In this document: positions 53,496 through 63,288 of the stretch, in pieces | Layout: every line of letters begins with the position of its first letter | Numbering within the stretch: position 1 is the first letter of the stretch | Assembly: GCA_023249645.1 (NCBI GenBank) | Contig: JAHFCF010000004.1 | Coordinates: 97,865-161,864, forward strand | Reading direction: 5' to 3' | From: Elusimicrobiota bacterium | GTDB lineage: Bacteria > Elusimicrobiota > Elusimicrobia > UBA1565 > UBA9628 | DNA: 64,000 nt | Notes under the pieces: generated by a model | The model's database searches: none | What the model was told of the DNA's origin: nothing | What the model saw: the letters and a program-made list of their open reading frames with translations, nothing else | Made by a program: the position numbers and the translations under genes

Positions 53496-55324
53496 CTCCC
53501 CAAGAACAGGCGTTGGCGTCCGAGTCATCCTTGGCGAAGATCGGCGAGCAATGGCTGGCCAGCTTCGGCCGGGCGATCCAGCTCACGGGTCTCTATCGCA
53601 GCACGCACCCCATGTCCGCCGAGGCTTTGCGCGAAGCCTATCATCTTCTGGAACGGGCCTTTGCCGCCTGTCGCCAGGAAGAGCTGCACCTGTCCTTGGT
53701 CGACGGACGTTGGCTTTTCAACGAAGCTCCCGTCCTGGCGGAGGATCAGGCCCCGGAGCCTTTGCGAAACCTCTTCCGCCGGCACGGGCTGCGCAGCTTG
53801 AGCTTCGCGCGCGAGCTGAGGCCCTTCGAATTGGCCGCCCTCTGCGAGATCGCCTCCCTGCCGGCGCATCAGGTGGAGCGCGGCGCCCTGGATGATTTCT
53901 TCGTCCAGAGAGGGGTCAAGCATATCCGCCATGATCAGGAACGCTATGCCCGCGCTTCGGAGCATCCCATCGCTCCGCCGAAGCCGCATCCGGCATCAAC
54001 CACGTCGGAGAAGTCCGCGCCCCCCAAGCCGACACTGGCGCCGGCGCCTTCGCCGTCGGCCTCTCCTTCTCTAGCGAACTTCACTTCTCTTTTGAAGGCG
54101 TTGGTCGAGTCCGCGGTCAAGGATCCGGACGAGCGGGTCCATCTCTATGAAGACACGACGCGCCTCGTGACGGAGGCCATGGACCATCATGTGGCCCAGG
54201 CCACCGCGGCCTTGACGGCCGAGAAGACGCGCATCCTCGGCGAGCAGGCGCGCACGGAGAAGGTGCTCACCACCGTGGCCGAGGGGCAGGTCATCGTTGA
54301 CAGGGAAGGCAAGGTCCTCATGATGAACCCCGCGGCCGAGGAACTCGCGGGCAAGAGTCTCTCTGAGATGGTCGGCAAGCATATCCAGGAGAGCATCAAG
54401 CCCGGAGAGCAGATGGTCGCCATGGCGCAGGACCTTAGCCGGACCCCGGGAGCCGCGTCCCAGGTCGACGTTGTGGCCGATGACGACGTGGGCCGGGCCC
54501 TGCGGCGGTCCATGGCCGTGGTCCAAGACGACACCGGACGGGTCGTCGGCACCTACGCCGCCCTGCCCGACGTCGCCAAGTACAAGGAAACGCTGCGCCT
54601 GCAGGAGGAATTCCTCTCGCGGGTCACCCATGATCTGCAGGCGCCCTTGTCCTCCATCTCCTGCGCCTTGGAGCTTCTCGATGAGCGGCTCGGCGGCAAG
54701 ATGGGCACGGATGAAGCCGGTTTTTTAAGCGTTTGCGTCAAGAACAGCCAGCAGCTCGGCAGCATGATCAGGGATATCCTCGACTTCTCCAGGCTCCAAG
54801 CCGGCAAGATGACCATCCGCCCGGTGGCGACTTCCATGGCGGCCATACTGAAGGAGGCTGTGGAGAGTCTGCAGCCCTGGGCCAAGAACAAGGGGATCAA
54901 CCTCGCCTGTCAGATTCCGGACCCCGACATGACGGTGATGGCGGATTCGCGGCGCGTCGTCCAGGTCTTGGCCAACCTCATCTCCAATGCGATCAAATTC
55001 ACTCCCGAAGGAGGCCACATCGTGGTCGGAGTCGCGCCGCGAGTCGATGCCCAGGGGCATGTCGTCTGCGGCGTCCGGGACACGGGCTGCGGCATCCCTC
55101 CGGAGAGCCTGCAGAAGGTGTTCGAGAAATTCGAGCGGGCCGGCAATCACGACGGGGTTCAGCCGGGTGTGGGCTTGGGGCTCTCCATCGTGAAGGAACT
55201 CGTGGGCCTGCATGGGGGCCAGGTGTGGGCTCAGAGCGAAGTGGGAAAGGGCTCGACTTTCTACTTCACCCTGCCTGCGGCCGCGAATTCAGACGCTCCC
55301 GCAGATAGTGCAGATGCGGGATGA
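53492..55324 (+). CDS. Cytoplasmic PAS-type sensor histidine kinase
   Basis: 610 residues from ATG 53492 (GGAGG at 53481). The N-terminal domain (1-165) is unrecognised, followed by a Pro-rich linker. A coiled stretch leads to a PAS domain (about 275-370, GQVIVDREGKVLMMNPAAEELAG). HisKA has His380 (VTHDLQAPLSSI) and HATPase has NLISNAIKFTPEGG, DTGCGIPPE and GVGLGLSIVKELVGLHGG. No membrane segment is present. The gene lies in a coupled block with the receiver-PilB fusion and probably phosphorylates it and/or the OmpR-type regulator. Its 3' end overlaps the opposite-strand activase gene by 59 bp. Confidence 0.92.
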   Translation: MTPQEQALASESSLAKIGEQWLASFGRAIQLTGLYRSTHPMSAEALREAYHLLERAFAACRQEELHLSLVDGRWLFNEAPVLAEDQAPEPLRNLFRRHGLRSLSFARELRPFELAALCEIASLPAHQVERGALDDFFVQRGVKHIRHDQERYARASEHPIAPPKPHPASTTSEKSAPPKPTLAPAPSPSASPSLANFTSLLKALVESAVKDPDERVHLYEDTTRLVTEAMDHHVAQATAALTAEKTRILGEQARTEKVLTTVAEGQVIVDREGKVLMMNPAAEELAGKSLSEMVGKHIQESIKPGEQMVAMAQDLSRTPGAASQVDVVADDDVGRALRRSMAVVQDDTGRVVGTYAALPDVAKYKETLRLQEEFLSRVTHDLQAPLSSISCALELLDERLGGKMGTDEAGFLSVCVKNSQQLGSMIRDILDFSRLQAGKMTIRPVATSMAAILKEAVESLQPWAKNKGINLACQIPDPDMTVMADSRRVVQVLANLISNAIKFTPEGGHIVVGVAPRVDAQGHVVCGVRDTGCGIPPESLQKVFEKFERAGNHDGVQPGVGLGLSIVKELVGLHGGQVWAQSEVGKGSTFYFTLPAAANSDAPADSADAG

Positions 55325-58300
55325 GCAGTCGGTTGGGGTTGCCGGTGCCGTCATAGAAGATGTCGATGACGGGGACTGAGAAATCCTCCTGGATCTTGCG
55401 GCCGATGGAAGACGTCGTCACGCCCGGACAGCAGAAGATCGGGTTGATGTGCAGGACCGCGTCCACGAGGCCCCGGCGCAGATACCAGAGCACGCGCCCC
55501 ACATTGATCGAGGTCTCGCCAGGGATGTTGTGCTTGATCCCGTATTTCGCCAGCTCGGCGGCGCATTCAGTGAAATCCGGCTCCACCTGGTCTCCCAGCA
55601 CGTCCCGGGCGCAGTCCTCCAGTTCCGCTTCGGTCTTGCGCAAGAGCTCATAGGTCCGCGAGTTCTCTCCATAGAGCCGGGCGTCCGCATCAAGGAAGTG
55701 GAGCGAGTATTCGGTCGTGGAGGGGATGATCAGTTCCCCGCCCAAGTCGAAGACCAGCTCCTGTAGTTTTTGATTGACTTGCTCGTTGTATTTGACGAAG
55801 AAATCTCCGATGAGCGCGATGCGGGGTTTGCGGATGCCTGTCACGCGCTCGATCATCTTGAATCGCTCGGCGGTCGCGCGCAGGGGGTCCTTGATGTTCT
55901 TCCTACTGAGGATCGCGCGGCTGAGTTCCTGTTGGCCCCAAGCCAGGGCTTCTTCCGTTGCGCCGGACCGGGCTTCGTGGGGGCGCGTGCGATGATACAT
56001 CTTGTGCAGGATGCTGCCCGCAATCGAGACGTGCACCAGACGCGCCGAGAGACGGGCCGGGACGTGATCGCTGGCCATCAGCCAGTTGATCAGCCCGATT
56101 TTGATGGAGCCGAGGCCTGCGGCATCGAAGGCCTGCCGGCAGAAGATCGGGAACTGGGGGAAATTGCAGGCCAGGCAGACCGTGGGGAGGTAAAGGAAGA
56201 CATTCTGCGGCGTGAGATGCTGGGAGCGCACCGTGTTGATGGCGCTGCCCGCGATGGCGACCAGCGGCATGCACTCCGCCCCCGAGGCGTGGCGATAGCC
56301 GGTCGCCAGCGCCGCCTCATCGGCCTTCAGGAGTTCGGCGCGAAAGCCTGAGGACCGGAAGCAGTCCGCCCAGAGTCCGCTGATCACTCGGTCGATGTCG
56401 CAGACCAGGATCGTGTCTCCGGGCGCCGGTTTGTCGTCGCTCAGGCTCCGCGGGGGGGCGGCCGGGGCCGCGGCGGCCGGCCGGCTCTGGGCGAGCTCGA
56501 AGGAGCGCATGGCGGCCTCGATGCGCGTGGCATAGCCCACATCGGAGCTCAGCTCGTCGAGCTGCAGCACGAGGAAAGGCTTGCCGCGGCGCGTCATGAT
56601 GTCCTTGACGCAGTTGATGAGGAAGGAGTCCGGGCTGCAGCGGAAGCTCGACAAGAAGACGGCGAAGAGCCCGTCCGTGTCGGCGATCTTCTGCGCCATG
56701 CGCAGGATGGTCCGGCCGTAATGCCAGTGCATCCGGTCGTGTAGATCCCCGCCCAGTTCCGGGTCCTGGAGATCGAACTCATCCTGCCAGAAGACCTGGG
56801 CGCCCAGCTCCTCGAAGCGGCGCGGCAGCCCCAGGTTGAGCGCGGCTTCGAGCGCGACGTAAGGGCGGCCCAGAAGGGCGATCTGCAGTCGGCTCTGATC
56901 TTTGAGCGCGTCGAAGGTCCGGCTCCAAGAGGCGCGGTCCTGCTCAAAGGCTCTCCAGGCCGAGAGCCAAGCCTCGGTGACCTCCTGGGACGTCAGGCTC
57001 GGATCCACCGCCTGAAGGGCCTGGTGGATATCGTCGGCGATCTTTTCCGGGGAGCGGTCATTGAAGAAGACGAGAGGGGAGATCAGGCGGCGGCCCAGGC
57101 TCATGGTGGTGAGCTTGTCGAGGATGGTCGGCAGGTATTGGGAGTGATAGCAGAAATAAGAGTCCGCGGTCTTGCGGCGGAAAGGCTTCGAGGGGACTGT
57201 CGCATCGTGGTCGTTGACCACGGCGGGGGAGAAGATGAAATCCACCGGGCGCTTGAGGAGCTCCTCGACGCATCCATGGGCCAGGATCATGGGCGCGCAG
57301 AAATCCGAGTTGACTAGGCGACGTCCCGCGGCCAGAGTGCGTCGGGTCGGCTCGCCGTAGACAACGCCAAACCCCAGGCCTGAGAGCAAGCGCATCCAGA
57401 GCGGGGCGAATTCCATGTTGTAGAGCACGGCGGGGATCCCCAGGCGAGCCTGGCGGCGAGGAGGGTTTGCGCGCATGTCCTTGAGGATCTGTGCTATCCG
57501 GCTGCGGAAGCGCTTTTCGGCGGTGCTGGGTTCGACGAGGGCTGCCTTGCGGCTGGAGTATTCCTTGCCGCATTTCATGCCGAAGCCAGCGCGAGCCTCG
57601 CCTCTCTCGACGACTGTCAACAGACAGCGGTTGGAGCAGGTACGGCATATCTCGGTTTGGACCCGGGAGTCCTTGTCCGGTGCGGAAAACCCGGAGTCCT
57701 GCGGTTGTTCGCGCTGCGCCAGGAGAGCCGCGCCGAGGGCTCCGGCCAGGTGGCAGTAGGCAGAGACATGGATCGGCTTGCCCAGCCGGCTTTCAAAGGC
57801 GGCGACCAGGGCTCGGTTGCGCGCTGTGGCTCCCTGAAAGACCACATGCTCGCCGATGGGGGCATGGCCGACGATCTTGGCGAAGTAGTTGTCGCGTACC
57901 GAATTGAGCACCGCAGCCGCAAGCGCCCCCTTGGACCAGCCCTCGGCCATGAGGGCAGCCAAGTCTTTGTCCATGTAGACGGTGCAGCGGTCCGAAGTGT
58001 AGGGGGCGGCGGTCCCCAGGGCGAGGTTGGCGAATTCCTGCAGGCCCACGCCCAGGCGCTTGGCCTGCTCCTCGATGAAGCTCCCCGTTCCCGCGGCGCA
58101 GACGTAGTTCATGGTGGAGTGGACGACATCTCCGTTCTTGAGCAGGGTGAATTTGGAGTCCTGGCCGCCGATCTCGATGATGGTGTCGGTCGCCGGGTTG
58201 ATGAACCGGGCTGCTTCCGCGTGGGCGGAGATCTCATTGACTTCCTTGTCGGCGCTGAACACGGCGCGGATCATCTTCCTGCCGGAGCCGGTCGTGCACG

Positions 58301-59390
58301 CGCCTAGGATCTTGGGAGCCTGGCCGTCGAAGGCCTTGTGCCAGGAGGCCAGAAGTCTTTGGACGGCGGCGATGGGTTCGCCGCGGGTGGCGGTATAGAG
58401 TCCGAGCAGGATCTTTTTATCCGGCGTCATGGCGAGCGCCTTGGTGCTCGTCGAACCGATATCGATGCCGAGATAGACGCCCTCGCCGGCCGCCACGGCG
58501 TCCTTTTCGCGGAAGAGTTCGACGTCGCCGTCGTGGGTCATCCGGTAGGCGGACCAGTCCGGATAGTCCTGCAGAGCGCTCAAGAGCGGCGGCCGCACCT
58601 GGCGCTGGGGCAGGCTGCGGGAGATCAGAGGCCTGATGTCATAGGCGGGTCCCTGCGCCAGGAGCGCCGCGCCGACCGCTCCAGCCAGTTCGGCGCCTGG
58701 AGGTACGACGACAGGGTGGGCCACGGCGGCTTGCAGAGCCGAGGCCAGTCGCCCGTTGAGTGCTGCGCCTCCCACGAAGCCCACGGGGCCCTGCAGCGTG
58801 CGGCCCTTGACGAGGGTCTCGGCCACGTTGCGGGCCAGGCCGTCGCACAGGCCCGCGCAGACGGCCGGCAGAGAGTGGCCTTCCTGCATGGAGTGGATGA
58901 TGTCGGTCTTGGCGAAGACGGCGCAGCGAGTCGCGATGGTTGGGACCTGGCCCTGAAAGGTTTGGGCCAGGTCAGAGAGGCGGGAGGCCGAGAGCCCCAG
59001 GCGTTGGGCCTGCTGTTCCAGAAACGAGCCCGTGCCCGCGGCGCAGGGGGGGTTGACGGAATGCTCTTGATAGCGGCCGTCGGGACCGAAGAAGATCAGG
59101 CTGTAGCTCTGTCCGCCGACGACAAAGATGTTGCGGCACTCTGGCAGAAGATGGTGCGCTCCCTCGATGACGGCCAGGCTGTTGTCGATGAGGCGCGCAT
59201 CGCGGCCTTCGAAGCTTCCGGTCACTCCGACCGTGTCTGAATTCTGGAACTTGGGCTGGGCGAGCAGGGGTTCGAGGAGTTTGGCGAAATTCCCTTTATG
59301 TTCTTCGTAGAAGGTCTCACGCAGGACGCCGTCTTCGAGGATGACGACTCCCAGGGAAATGGAGCCGATATCGATGCCGAGACGTTTCAT
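55266..59390 (-). CDS. Tandem BadF/HgdC-type activase fused to HgdB-like 2-hydroxyacyl-CoA dehydratase-related domain
   Basis: 1374 residues from ATG 59390, preceded by AAGG. Two ASKHA ATPase domains follow each other ([15 protein letters not shown] at 3; [16 protein letters not shown] near 320), each with the glycine-rich CAAGTGSF segment and a second Cys (ATRCAVF; SDRCTVY), the ligands of a bridging [4Fe-4S] cluster. [11 protein letters not shown] leads into the C-terminal DUF2229/HgdB-like half. Such proteins use ATP to drive electrons to very low potential for double-cubane cluster reductases. They are typical of strict anaerobes; the target here is unknown. It is coupled to queC by ATGA. 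Confidence 0.9.
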   Translation of the reverse strand: MKRLGIDIGSISLGVVILEDGVLRETFYEEHKGNFAKLLEPLLAQPKFQNSDTVGVTGSFEGRDARLIDNSLAVIEGAHHLLPECRNIFVVGGQSYSLIFFGPDGRYQEHSVNPPCAAGTGSFLEQQAQRLGLSASRLSDLAQTFQGQVPTIATRCAVFAKTDIIHSMQEGHSLPAVCAGLCDGLARNVAETLVKGRTLQGPVGFVGGAALNGRLASALQAAVAHPVVVPPGAELAGAVGAALLAQGPAYDIRPLISRSLPQRQVRPPLLSALQDYPDWSAYRMTHDGDVELFREKDAVAAGEGVYLGIDIGSTSTKALAMTPDKKILLGLYTATRGEPIAAVQRLLASWHKAFDGQAPKILGACTTGSGRKMIRAVFSADKEVNEISAHAEAARFINPATDTIIEIGGQDSKFTLLKNGDVVHSTMNYVCAAGTGSFIEEQAKRLGVGLQEFANLALGTAAPYTSDRCTVYMDKDLAALMAEGWSKGALAAAVLNSVRDNYFAKIVGHAPIGEHVVFQGATARNRALVAAFESRLGKPIHVSAYCHLAGALGAALLAQREQPQDSGFSAPDKDSRVQTEICRTCSNRCLLTVVERGEARAGFGMKCGKEYSSRKAALVEPSTAEKRFRSRIAQILKDMRANPPRRQARLGIPAVLYNMEFAPLWMRLLSGLGFGVVYGEPTRRTLAAGRRLVNSDFCAPMILAHGCVEELLKRPVDFIFSPAVVNDHDATVPSKPFRRKTADSYFCYHSQYLPTILDKLTTMSLGRRLISPLVFFNDRSPEKIADDIHQALQAVDPSLTSQEVTEAWLSAWRAFEQDRASWSRTFDALKDQSRLQIALLGRPYVALEAALNLGLPRRFEELGAQVFWQDEFDLQDPELGGDLHDRMHWHYGRTILRMAQKIADTDGLFAVFLSSFRCSPDSFLINCVKDIMTRRGKPFLVLQLDELSSDVGYATRIEAAMRSFELAQSRPAAAAPAAPPRSLSDDKPAPGDTILVCDIDRVISGLWADCFRSSGFRAELLKADEAALATGYRHASGAECMPLVAIAGSAINTVRSQHLTPQNVFLYLPTVCLACNFPQFPIFCRQAFDAAGLGSIKIGLINWLMASDHVPARLSARLVHVSIAGSILHKMYHRTRPHEARSGATEEALAWGQQELSRAILSRKNIKDPLRATAERFKMIERVTGIRKPRIALIGDFFVKYNEQVNQKLQELVFDLGGELIIPSTTEYSLHFLDADARLYGENSRTYELLRKTEAELEDCARDVLGDQVEPDFTECAAELAKYGIKHNIPGETSINVGRVLWYLRRGLVDAVLHINPIFCCPGVTTSSIGRKIQEDFSVPVIDIFYDGTGNPNRLLIPHLHYLRERLNSRPQAG

Positions 59391-60136
59391 GAAACCTTCA
59401 TACAACTCACTGTGTCCGGACACAGTCGCTGCTTGTTTCTGACAGACTGTGGGCGCCCACAGTCTGTCGCAGAGCACGTCATATAATGCGTCGGGTCGGG
59501 AACTTTGGCGAGACAAAACGCCTCCCGGCGCTCCACGCAGGTCCCGCATTTTCCGCAGTGGACGGCGCCGCCTTTGTAGCAGGACCATGTTTGGGCGAAC
59601 GGAACCTTGAGTCGCTCCCCTCTGGCGACGATGTCCGCCTTGCTCATGCGGATGAAGGGCCTCAGGATCCTCACGGGGTGCCAGTCGGCGAGTCGTACGG
59701 CCCGGTCCAGGGCGCGGATAAAAGGTTCGCGGCAGTCGGGATAGATGGTGTGGTCCCCAGAGTGGGCCGCGTAGGCCACGGCGTCGAATCTGCTCGAAAT
59801 GGCCCAGGCGGCCGCCGCAGCGATCAGGAGCATGTTCCGATTGGGGACCACGGTGATCTTCATGCTGTCGGCCGCGTAATGTCCGTCGGGGACCGCGATC
59901 TTTTTCGAGGTCAGACTGCTCGAGGCCATGAGATGCGTGATCCCCCTGAGATCCGCGATCTCGTGGGGCACTTTCAGGTTGCGGCAGATATGCGCCGCGT
60001 GCTTGAGCTCGCGCGCGTGGCGCTGGCCGTAGTGGACGGAGAGGGCCTTGATCTGGTGGCCGCGCGCGAGCAGATGGTAGAGGAGGACTGTGGAATCCAA
60101 TCCTCCGGAATAGATGACAATGATTTTTGTTTTCAA
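59387..60136 (-). CDS. queC: 7-cyano-7-deazaguanine synthase QueC
   Basis: A 249-residue enzyme making preQ0 from 7-carboxy-7-deazaguanine for queuosine synthesis. It has the PP-loop [10 protein letters not shown] (10-19), [19 protein letters not shown] and the zinc site [15 protein letters not shown]. Family members normally end soon after DPTHY; here about 28 extra residues follow, encoded by two large palindromes. The start codon is TTG at 60136. The stop overlaps the activase start. No other que genes are in the window. Confidence 0.94.
   Translation of the reverse strand: MKTKIIVIYSGGLDSTVLLYHLLARGHQIKALSVHYGQRHARELKHAAHICRNLKVPHEIADLRGITHLMASSSLTSKKIAVPDGHYAADSMKITVVPNRNMLLIAAAAAWAISSRFDAVAYAAHSGDHTIYPDCREPFIRALDRAVRLADWHPVRILRPFIRMSKADIVARGERLKVPFAQTWSCYKGGAVHCGKCGTCVERREAFCLAKVPDPTHYMTCSATDCGRPQSVRNKQRLCPDTVSCMKVS
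59409..59468. repeat. Two perfect palindromes inserted in the queC 3' end
   Basis: 18-bp ACTGTGTCCGGACACAGT (59409-59426) and a 28-bp palindrome (59441-59468) with arms GACAGACTGTGGGC and its complement, 14 bases apart. Both are perfect and have no loop bases. They encode the unusual tail of QueC. They look like a REP-type palindromic unit rather than a terminator. Confidence 0.75.
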
Positions 60137-60252
60137 GAGACTACTGCTGAAAAAGATGGCGCCTGGATTTTATGGAAGGGTCCAGGCATCGCGGAAACTT
60201 CTTCCTTATTTCGCGGCGACCTTAAGATGAGATTTCTCTGAAAAATACATGC

Positions 60253-60294
60253 TTTTTTTGTTTTTACTTTCCCCGGGGAAAGTAAAAACAAAAA
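60253..60294. terminator. Bidirectional terminator (perfect 42-bp palindrome)
   Basis: T6-GTTTTTACTTTCCCC followed by its exact complement with no loop. The arms end in T-run/A-run, so both strands give a GC core plus U-tract. It ends the TMTC-like gene, upstream of queC. The outer TTTTTTGTTTTTAC matches the palindrome at 27187. Confidence 0.85.
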
Positions 60295-60344
60295 AGTACT
60301 TATGGAATAATCATAATTCATCAGCGAGGTCGTCATCGTTGTCC

Positions 60345-62126
60345 TCATCGGCTGATCCAGGGGATCAGGGCTTGAAGGTTAGCGCGTGCCTCCGGGTAAT
60401 CCGGCTTGATCTGCAGGGCGCGTTCGTAATGGAGCTTTGCGTTCTGGAAGAGAAGGCGGGCCTCCCTTTTCTGGCCCCAACCGTACAGGACCTCGGCCTT
60501 CTCCTTCATGGCGAGGGCTAGGTTGTAATGCAGCTTGGGCGAGTCAGGCTCTTGCTTGAGCGCTTCTTCAAAGGCCGCGATGGCGCCGTCCAAGCGCCGG
60601 CTCCGGGCGAAGACGATGCCGATGTTGACCTGCGCGTCGAGATTGCCGGGGTCGCGTTTCAAGGCCTGCTGGAAGGCCTTTTCAGCGGATGAGAGGTCGC
60701 CCAATCCCATGTAGGCCAGACCTAGATTGTTGAAGGGCAGGGGGTAGGAGTCGTTGAGGGAGATAGCCTTGAGCAGGGCGTCGCGAGCTTCCCCGTATCT
60801 TTTCTGATCCAAGAGGATGGCTGAGGCATTGACCATCGCTCGCACCGAGTTCGGAGAGGTCTTGAGGATGTTGATAAAGATCGTGTCATTGTCCTTCCAA
60901 TCCTGGTTGCGGACATAAGAGCGGCCTGCATAGAGGGCGAGGATGAGGACCGAGAGGATGGCGCAGGGCCGGGGTCCGAGCCGGACCAAGGCCAGGGCCA
61001 GCAGGATGCAGAATCCCACCGAAGGCATGTAGATGAGCCTCTCGGCCATGATGGTTCCGAAGGTGAATGGGAGGTTCGAGACCAGGATGAACGTGCAGAT
61101 AAAGAAGGCCGCGGCGAAGAGGGCATCGCGCCGGTGGCGCGCCAGCCGCCAGAAGAACCAGGCACCGGCGGTCATGAGGGAGATCGAGAGCAGATTGCGC
61201 GCGGAGAGCGTCCCCAGCAGAGGGATGGCTTCGGGGGAATAGTCCGCGGAGAGCCAGGCCGGCACGGCCAGAAGGAAGAGGTAGCGCCAGGCGATGTAGA
61301 GGGCATTGGAAAGACGCGGCAGCAGCGGCATCTGGGAGAGGGGATTGTCGACATCCTTGAAATGAGTCCAGCCCAATTGTTCAGGGGTGGCCGGGGGCAC
61401 GGCCGAGACGATGACGAACTTGCGAAGCAGGGCATAAACGCCGACGATCGCAGCCAGAGGAAGTCCGTCGCGGATGAGGCGGCGCCAATCCATGCGCTCC
61501 GGCGACTTCATCCAGGCCAGGAACGGCAGCAGAAAGAGGAAGGTGACCGCGCTTTCCTTGCAGAACAGCCCCAGGGAGAAGAAGGCAAGGACCCAGCCGA
61601 ATTTCTCCTTCCAGTAGGCCAGGCAGCACAGGAGAAGGAACAAGGTCGCCAGCACATCCGCGCGTCCCACGATGGGGTTCAAGACTTCCGTGTGGATGGG
61701 ATGCAGGGCGAAGAGGAGCCCGGCGATGAGCGGAGCGGGCTCGACGGCGCCGATGAGAGCGGCCAGACGCATGACCAAGATCGAGTTGACACCATGGAGC
61801 AATAGAGTGCAGGTCCTCCATGGTGCGGCATGATTTCCGGAGATCAGCCAGTTGAACGCGAAAGTCGTGCTCGTGGCCGGCCTCCAGCCCGCGTCGTCCT
61901 TGAGGGGGAACCACGAGGGGCCTGTCCAGATCCCGATCCAATCCGGCCTAGTGACTTTCTGATTGTCAACGATCACGCTTTTGTCGTCAAAAACGAACTC
62001 GTTGGGGATGGAGTTGGCGTAGCCGAGGAAGACGGCAGCGGCGATGAGAGCGGCGGCCAGCCAGCGGTCGCGGCCCGGGGCTTGCGTCGGAGGGGAATTT
62101 GATATGATAGCGCGACTTGGCTTCAT
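60345..62126 (-). CDS. TMTC-like polytopic membrane protein with C-terminal TPR repeats
   Basis: 593 residues from ATG 62126. About ten hydrophobic helices span residues 20-410, with the first loop NEFVFDDKSVIVDN and WRPATSTTFAFNW. The C-terminal part has at least four TPRs (RAMVNASAILLDQKRYGEAR, PLPFNNLGLAYMGLGD, DAQVNIGIVFARSRRLDGA). This matches the TMTC/DUF1736-type protein-glycosyltransferase-like architecture; O-mannosyl transfer is known for eukaryotic members only. Longer frames overlap the divergent GT4 gene. Only 19 bp separate the two divergent ATGs. Confidence 0.82.
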   Translation of the reverse strand: MKPSRAIISNSPPTQAPGRDRWLAAALIAAAVFLGYANSIPNEFVFDDKSVIVDNQKVTRPDWIGIWTGPSWFPLKDDAGWRPATSTTFAFNWLISGNHAAPWRTCTLLLHGVNSILVMRLAALIGAVEPAPLIAGLLFALHPIHTEVLNPIVGRADVLATLFLLLCCLAYWKEKFGWVLAFFSLGLFCKESAVTFLFLLPFLAWMKSPERMDWRRLIRDGLPLAAIVGVYALLRKFVIVSAVPPATPEQLGWTHFKDVDNPLSQMPLLPRLSNALYIAWRYLFLLAVPAWLSADYSPEAIPLLGTLSARNLLSISLMTAGAWFFWRLARHRRDALFAAAFFICTFILVSNLPFTFGTIMAERLIYMPSVGFCILLALALVRLGPRPCAILSVLILALYAGRSYVRNQDWKDNDTIFINILKTSPNSVRAMVNASAILLDQKRYGEARDALLKAISLNDSYPLPFNNLGLAYMGLGDLSSAEKAFQQALKRDPGNLDAQVNIGIVFARSRRLDGAIAAFEEALKQEPDSPKLHYNLALAMKEKAEVLYGWGQKREARLLFQNAKLHYERALQIKPDYPEARANLQALIPWISR

Positions 62127-62145
62127 TATTGATAGTTTATTAAAA

Positions 62146-63279
62146 ATGCCTCCCCAACGCATACTCTTCGTGATCCCGACCTTGGGCGGCGGCGGAGCCG
62201 AGCGCGTGCTGGTCGGCTGGCTCGAGGATTGGAAGAAGGATCCCTGGCCCATGACGCCGGCCATCGCTTTTTCCATCAAAAAAGAAGGGCCCTTCCTGGA
62301 AGATGTGGACCCGGATATCCCGACCTATGAGTTGGGCCAGGATCCGGACGCGCCTTGGGACATTTTCCTCAAGGCTTGGCGCCTGGCCCGCATCTATCGT
62401 AAATTCAAGCCCGACCTGGTCGTGAGCATCATCGCCCATGCCAACATCATGGCGCTGCTGGCCGCCCGTCTCTTCGCCCGGGACGTCCCCATCATCATCT
62501 GCGAGCAGACCTGCCTGAGCGAGAACATCTTCGATTTTTATCCGCGGCTGGGCTTCGCGCTGAAAGCCCTCATCCGCTGGCTCTATCCCCAGGCCCGGCG
62601 CATCGTGGCCATCTCCCATGGCGTCAAGGATGACCTGGTCCAGTCCTTCGGGGTCGATCAGACTCTCATCGACGTCGTTTACAATGCCGTGGACCCTGCA
62701 GAGATCCAGCGTCTGAGCCAAGAGCCGGTCGAGTGGCCTGTGCCGGACTCGGTCCCGGCGATCTTGGGCATCGGCCGGTTGATGAACCAGAAGGGCTTCG
62801 TCCATCTGATCCGCGCCCTGGCGTTGGTGCGCCGTGACATCCCGGCCCATCTGGTCATCGTGGGGGATGGTCCGCAAAGAAAACGCCTCGAGGCCGAGGC
62901 TCAGCGGCTGGGGCTGACCGAGGTCGTTCATTTCCTGGGTTTCAAGAAGAATCCCATCAAGTACATGCGCCGAGCGGATGTCTTCGCCTTCCCGTCCCTC
63001 TACGAGGGCATGGGAGTCGTTCTCCTGGAGGCTTTGGCCGTCGGCATGCCCGTGGTCGCCACCTGCTGTCCGCATGGGCCTTACGAGATCATCCGGGATG
63101 GAGTCCACGGCTTGTTGGTGCCTGTCGGCAACGAGGCCGAGCTGGCGCAGGCGCTGCTGCGCGTGTTCGGGGATCCTGAGCTTTGCCGGCGCCTGGGTGA
63201 GCAGGCGCGCCAGCGGGTCATGGATTTCACTCTGGATGTCCATCGCCGCGCTTATCGCGAGATCTTCGTGAAGTCCTGA
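62146..63279 (+). CDS. Glycosyltransferase family 4
   Basis: A 377-residue GT-B fold enzyme starting at ATG 62146 (MPPQRILFVIPTLGGGGAER). The N-terminal domain runs to about 190. The C-terminal domain has GIGRLMNQKGFVHLI, VIVGDGPQRKRLE and the E-x7-E signature EGMGVVLLEALAVGMPVVAT. It retains the donor and is probably involved in envelope polysaccharide or LPS synthesis. The specific sugar is unknown. It is followed 9 bp later by a B12/radical-SAM gene. Confidence 0.94.
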   Translation: MPPQRILFVIPTLGGGGAERVLVGWLEDWKKDPWPMTPAIAFSIKKEGPFLEDVDPDIPTYELGQDPDAPWDIFLKAWRLARIYRKFKPDLVVSIIAHANIMALLAARLFARDVPIIICEQTCLSENIFDFYPRLGFALKALIRWLYPQARRIVAISHGVKDDLVQSFGVDQTLIDVVYNAVDPAEIQRLSQEPVEWPVPDSVPAILGIGRLMNQKGFVHLIRALALVRRDIPAHLVIVGDGPQRKRLEAEAQRLGLTEVVHFLGFKKNPIKYMRRADVFAFPSLYEGMGVVLLEALAVGMPVVATCCPHGPYEIIRDGVHGLLVPVGNEAELAQALLRVFGDPELCRRLGEQARQRVMDFTLDVHRRAYREIFVKS

Positions 63280-63288
63280 GGCGATCCC

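Noticed and set aside
60137..60240. Possible preQ1 riboswitch upstream of queC (hairpin GCCTGGA...TCCAGGC with A-rich loop)
   Set aside because: A 7-bp stem is present but the pseudoknot tail and conserved loop of preQ1-I or -II cannot be matched.
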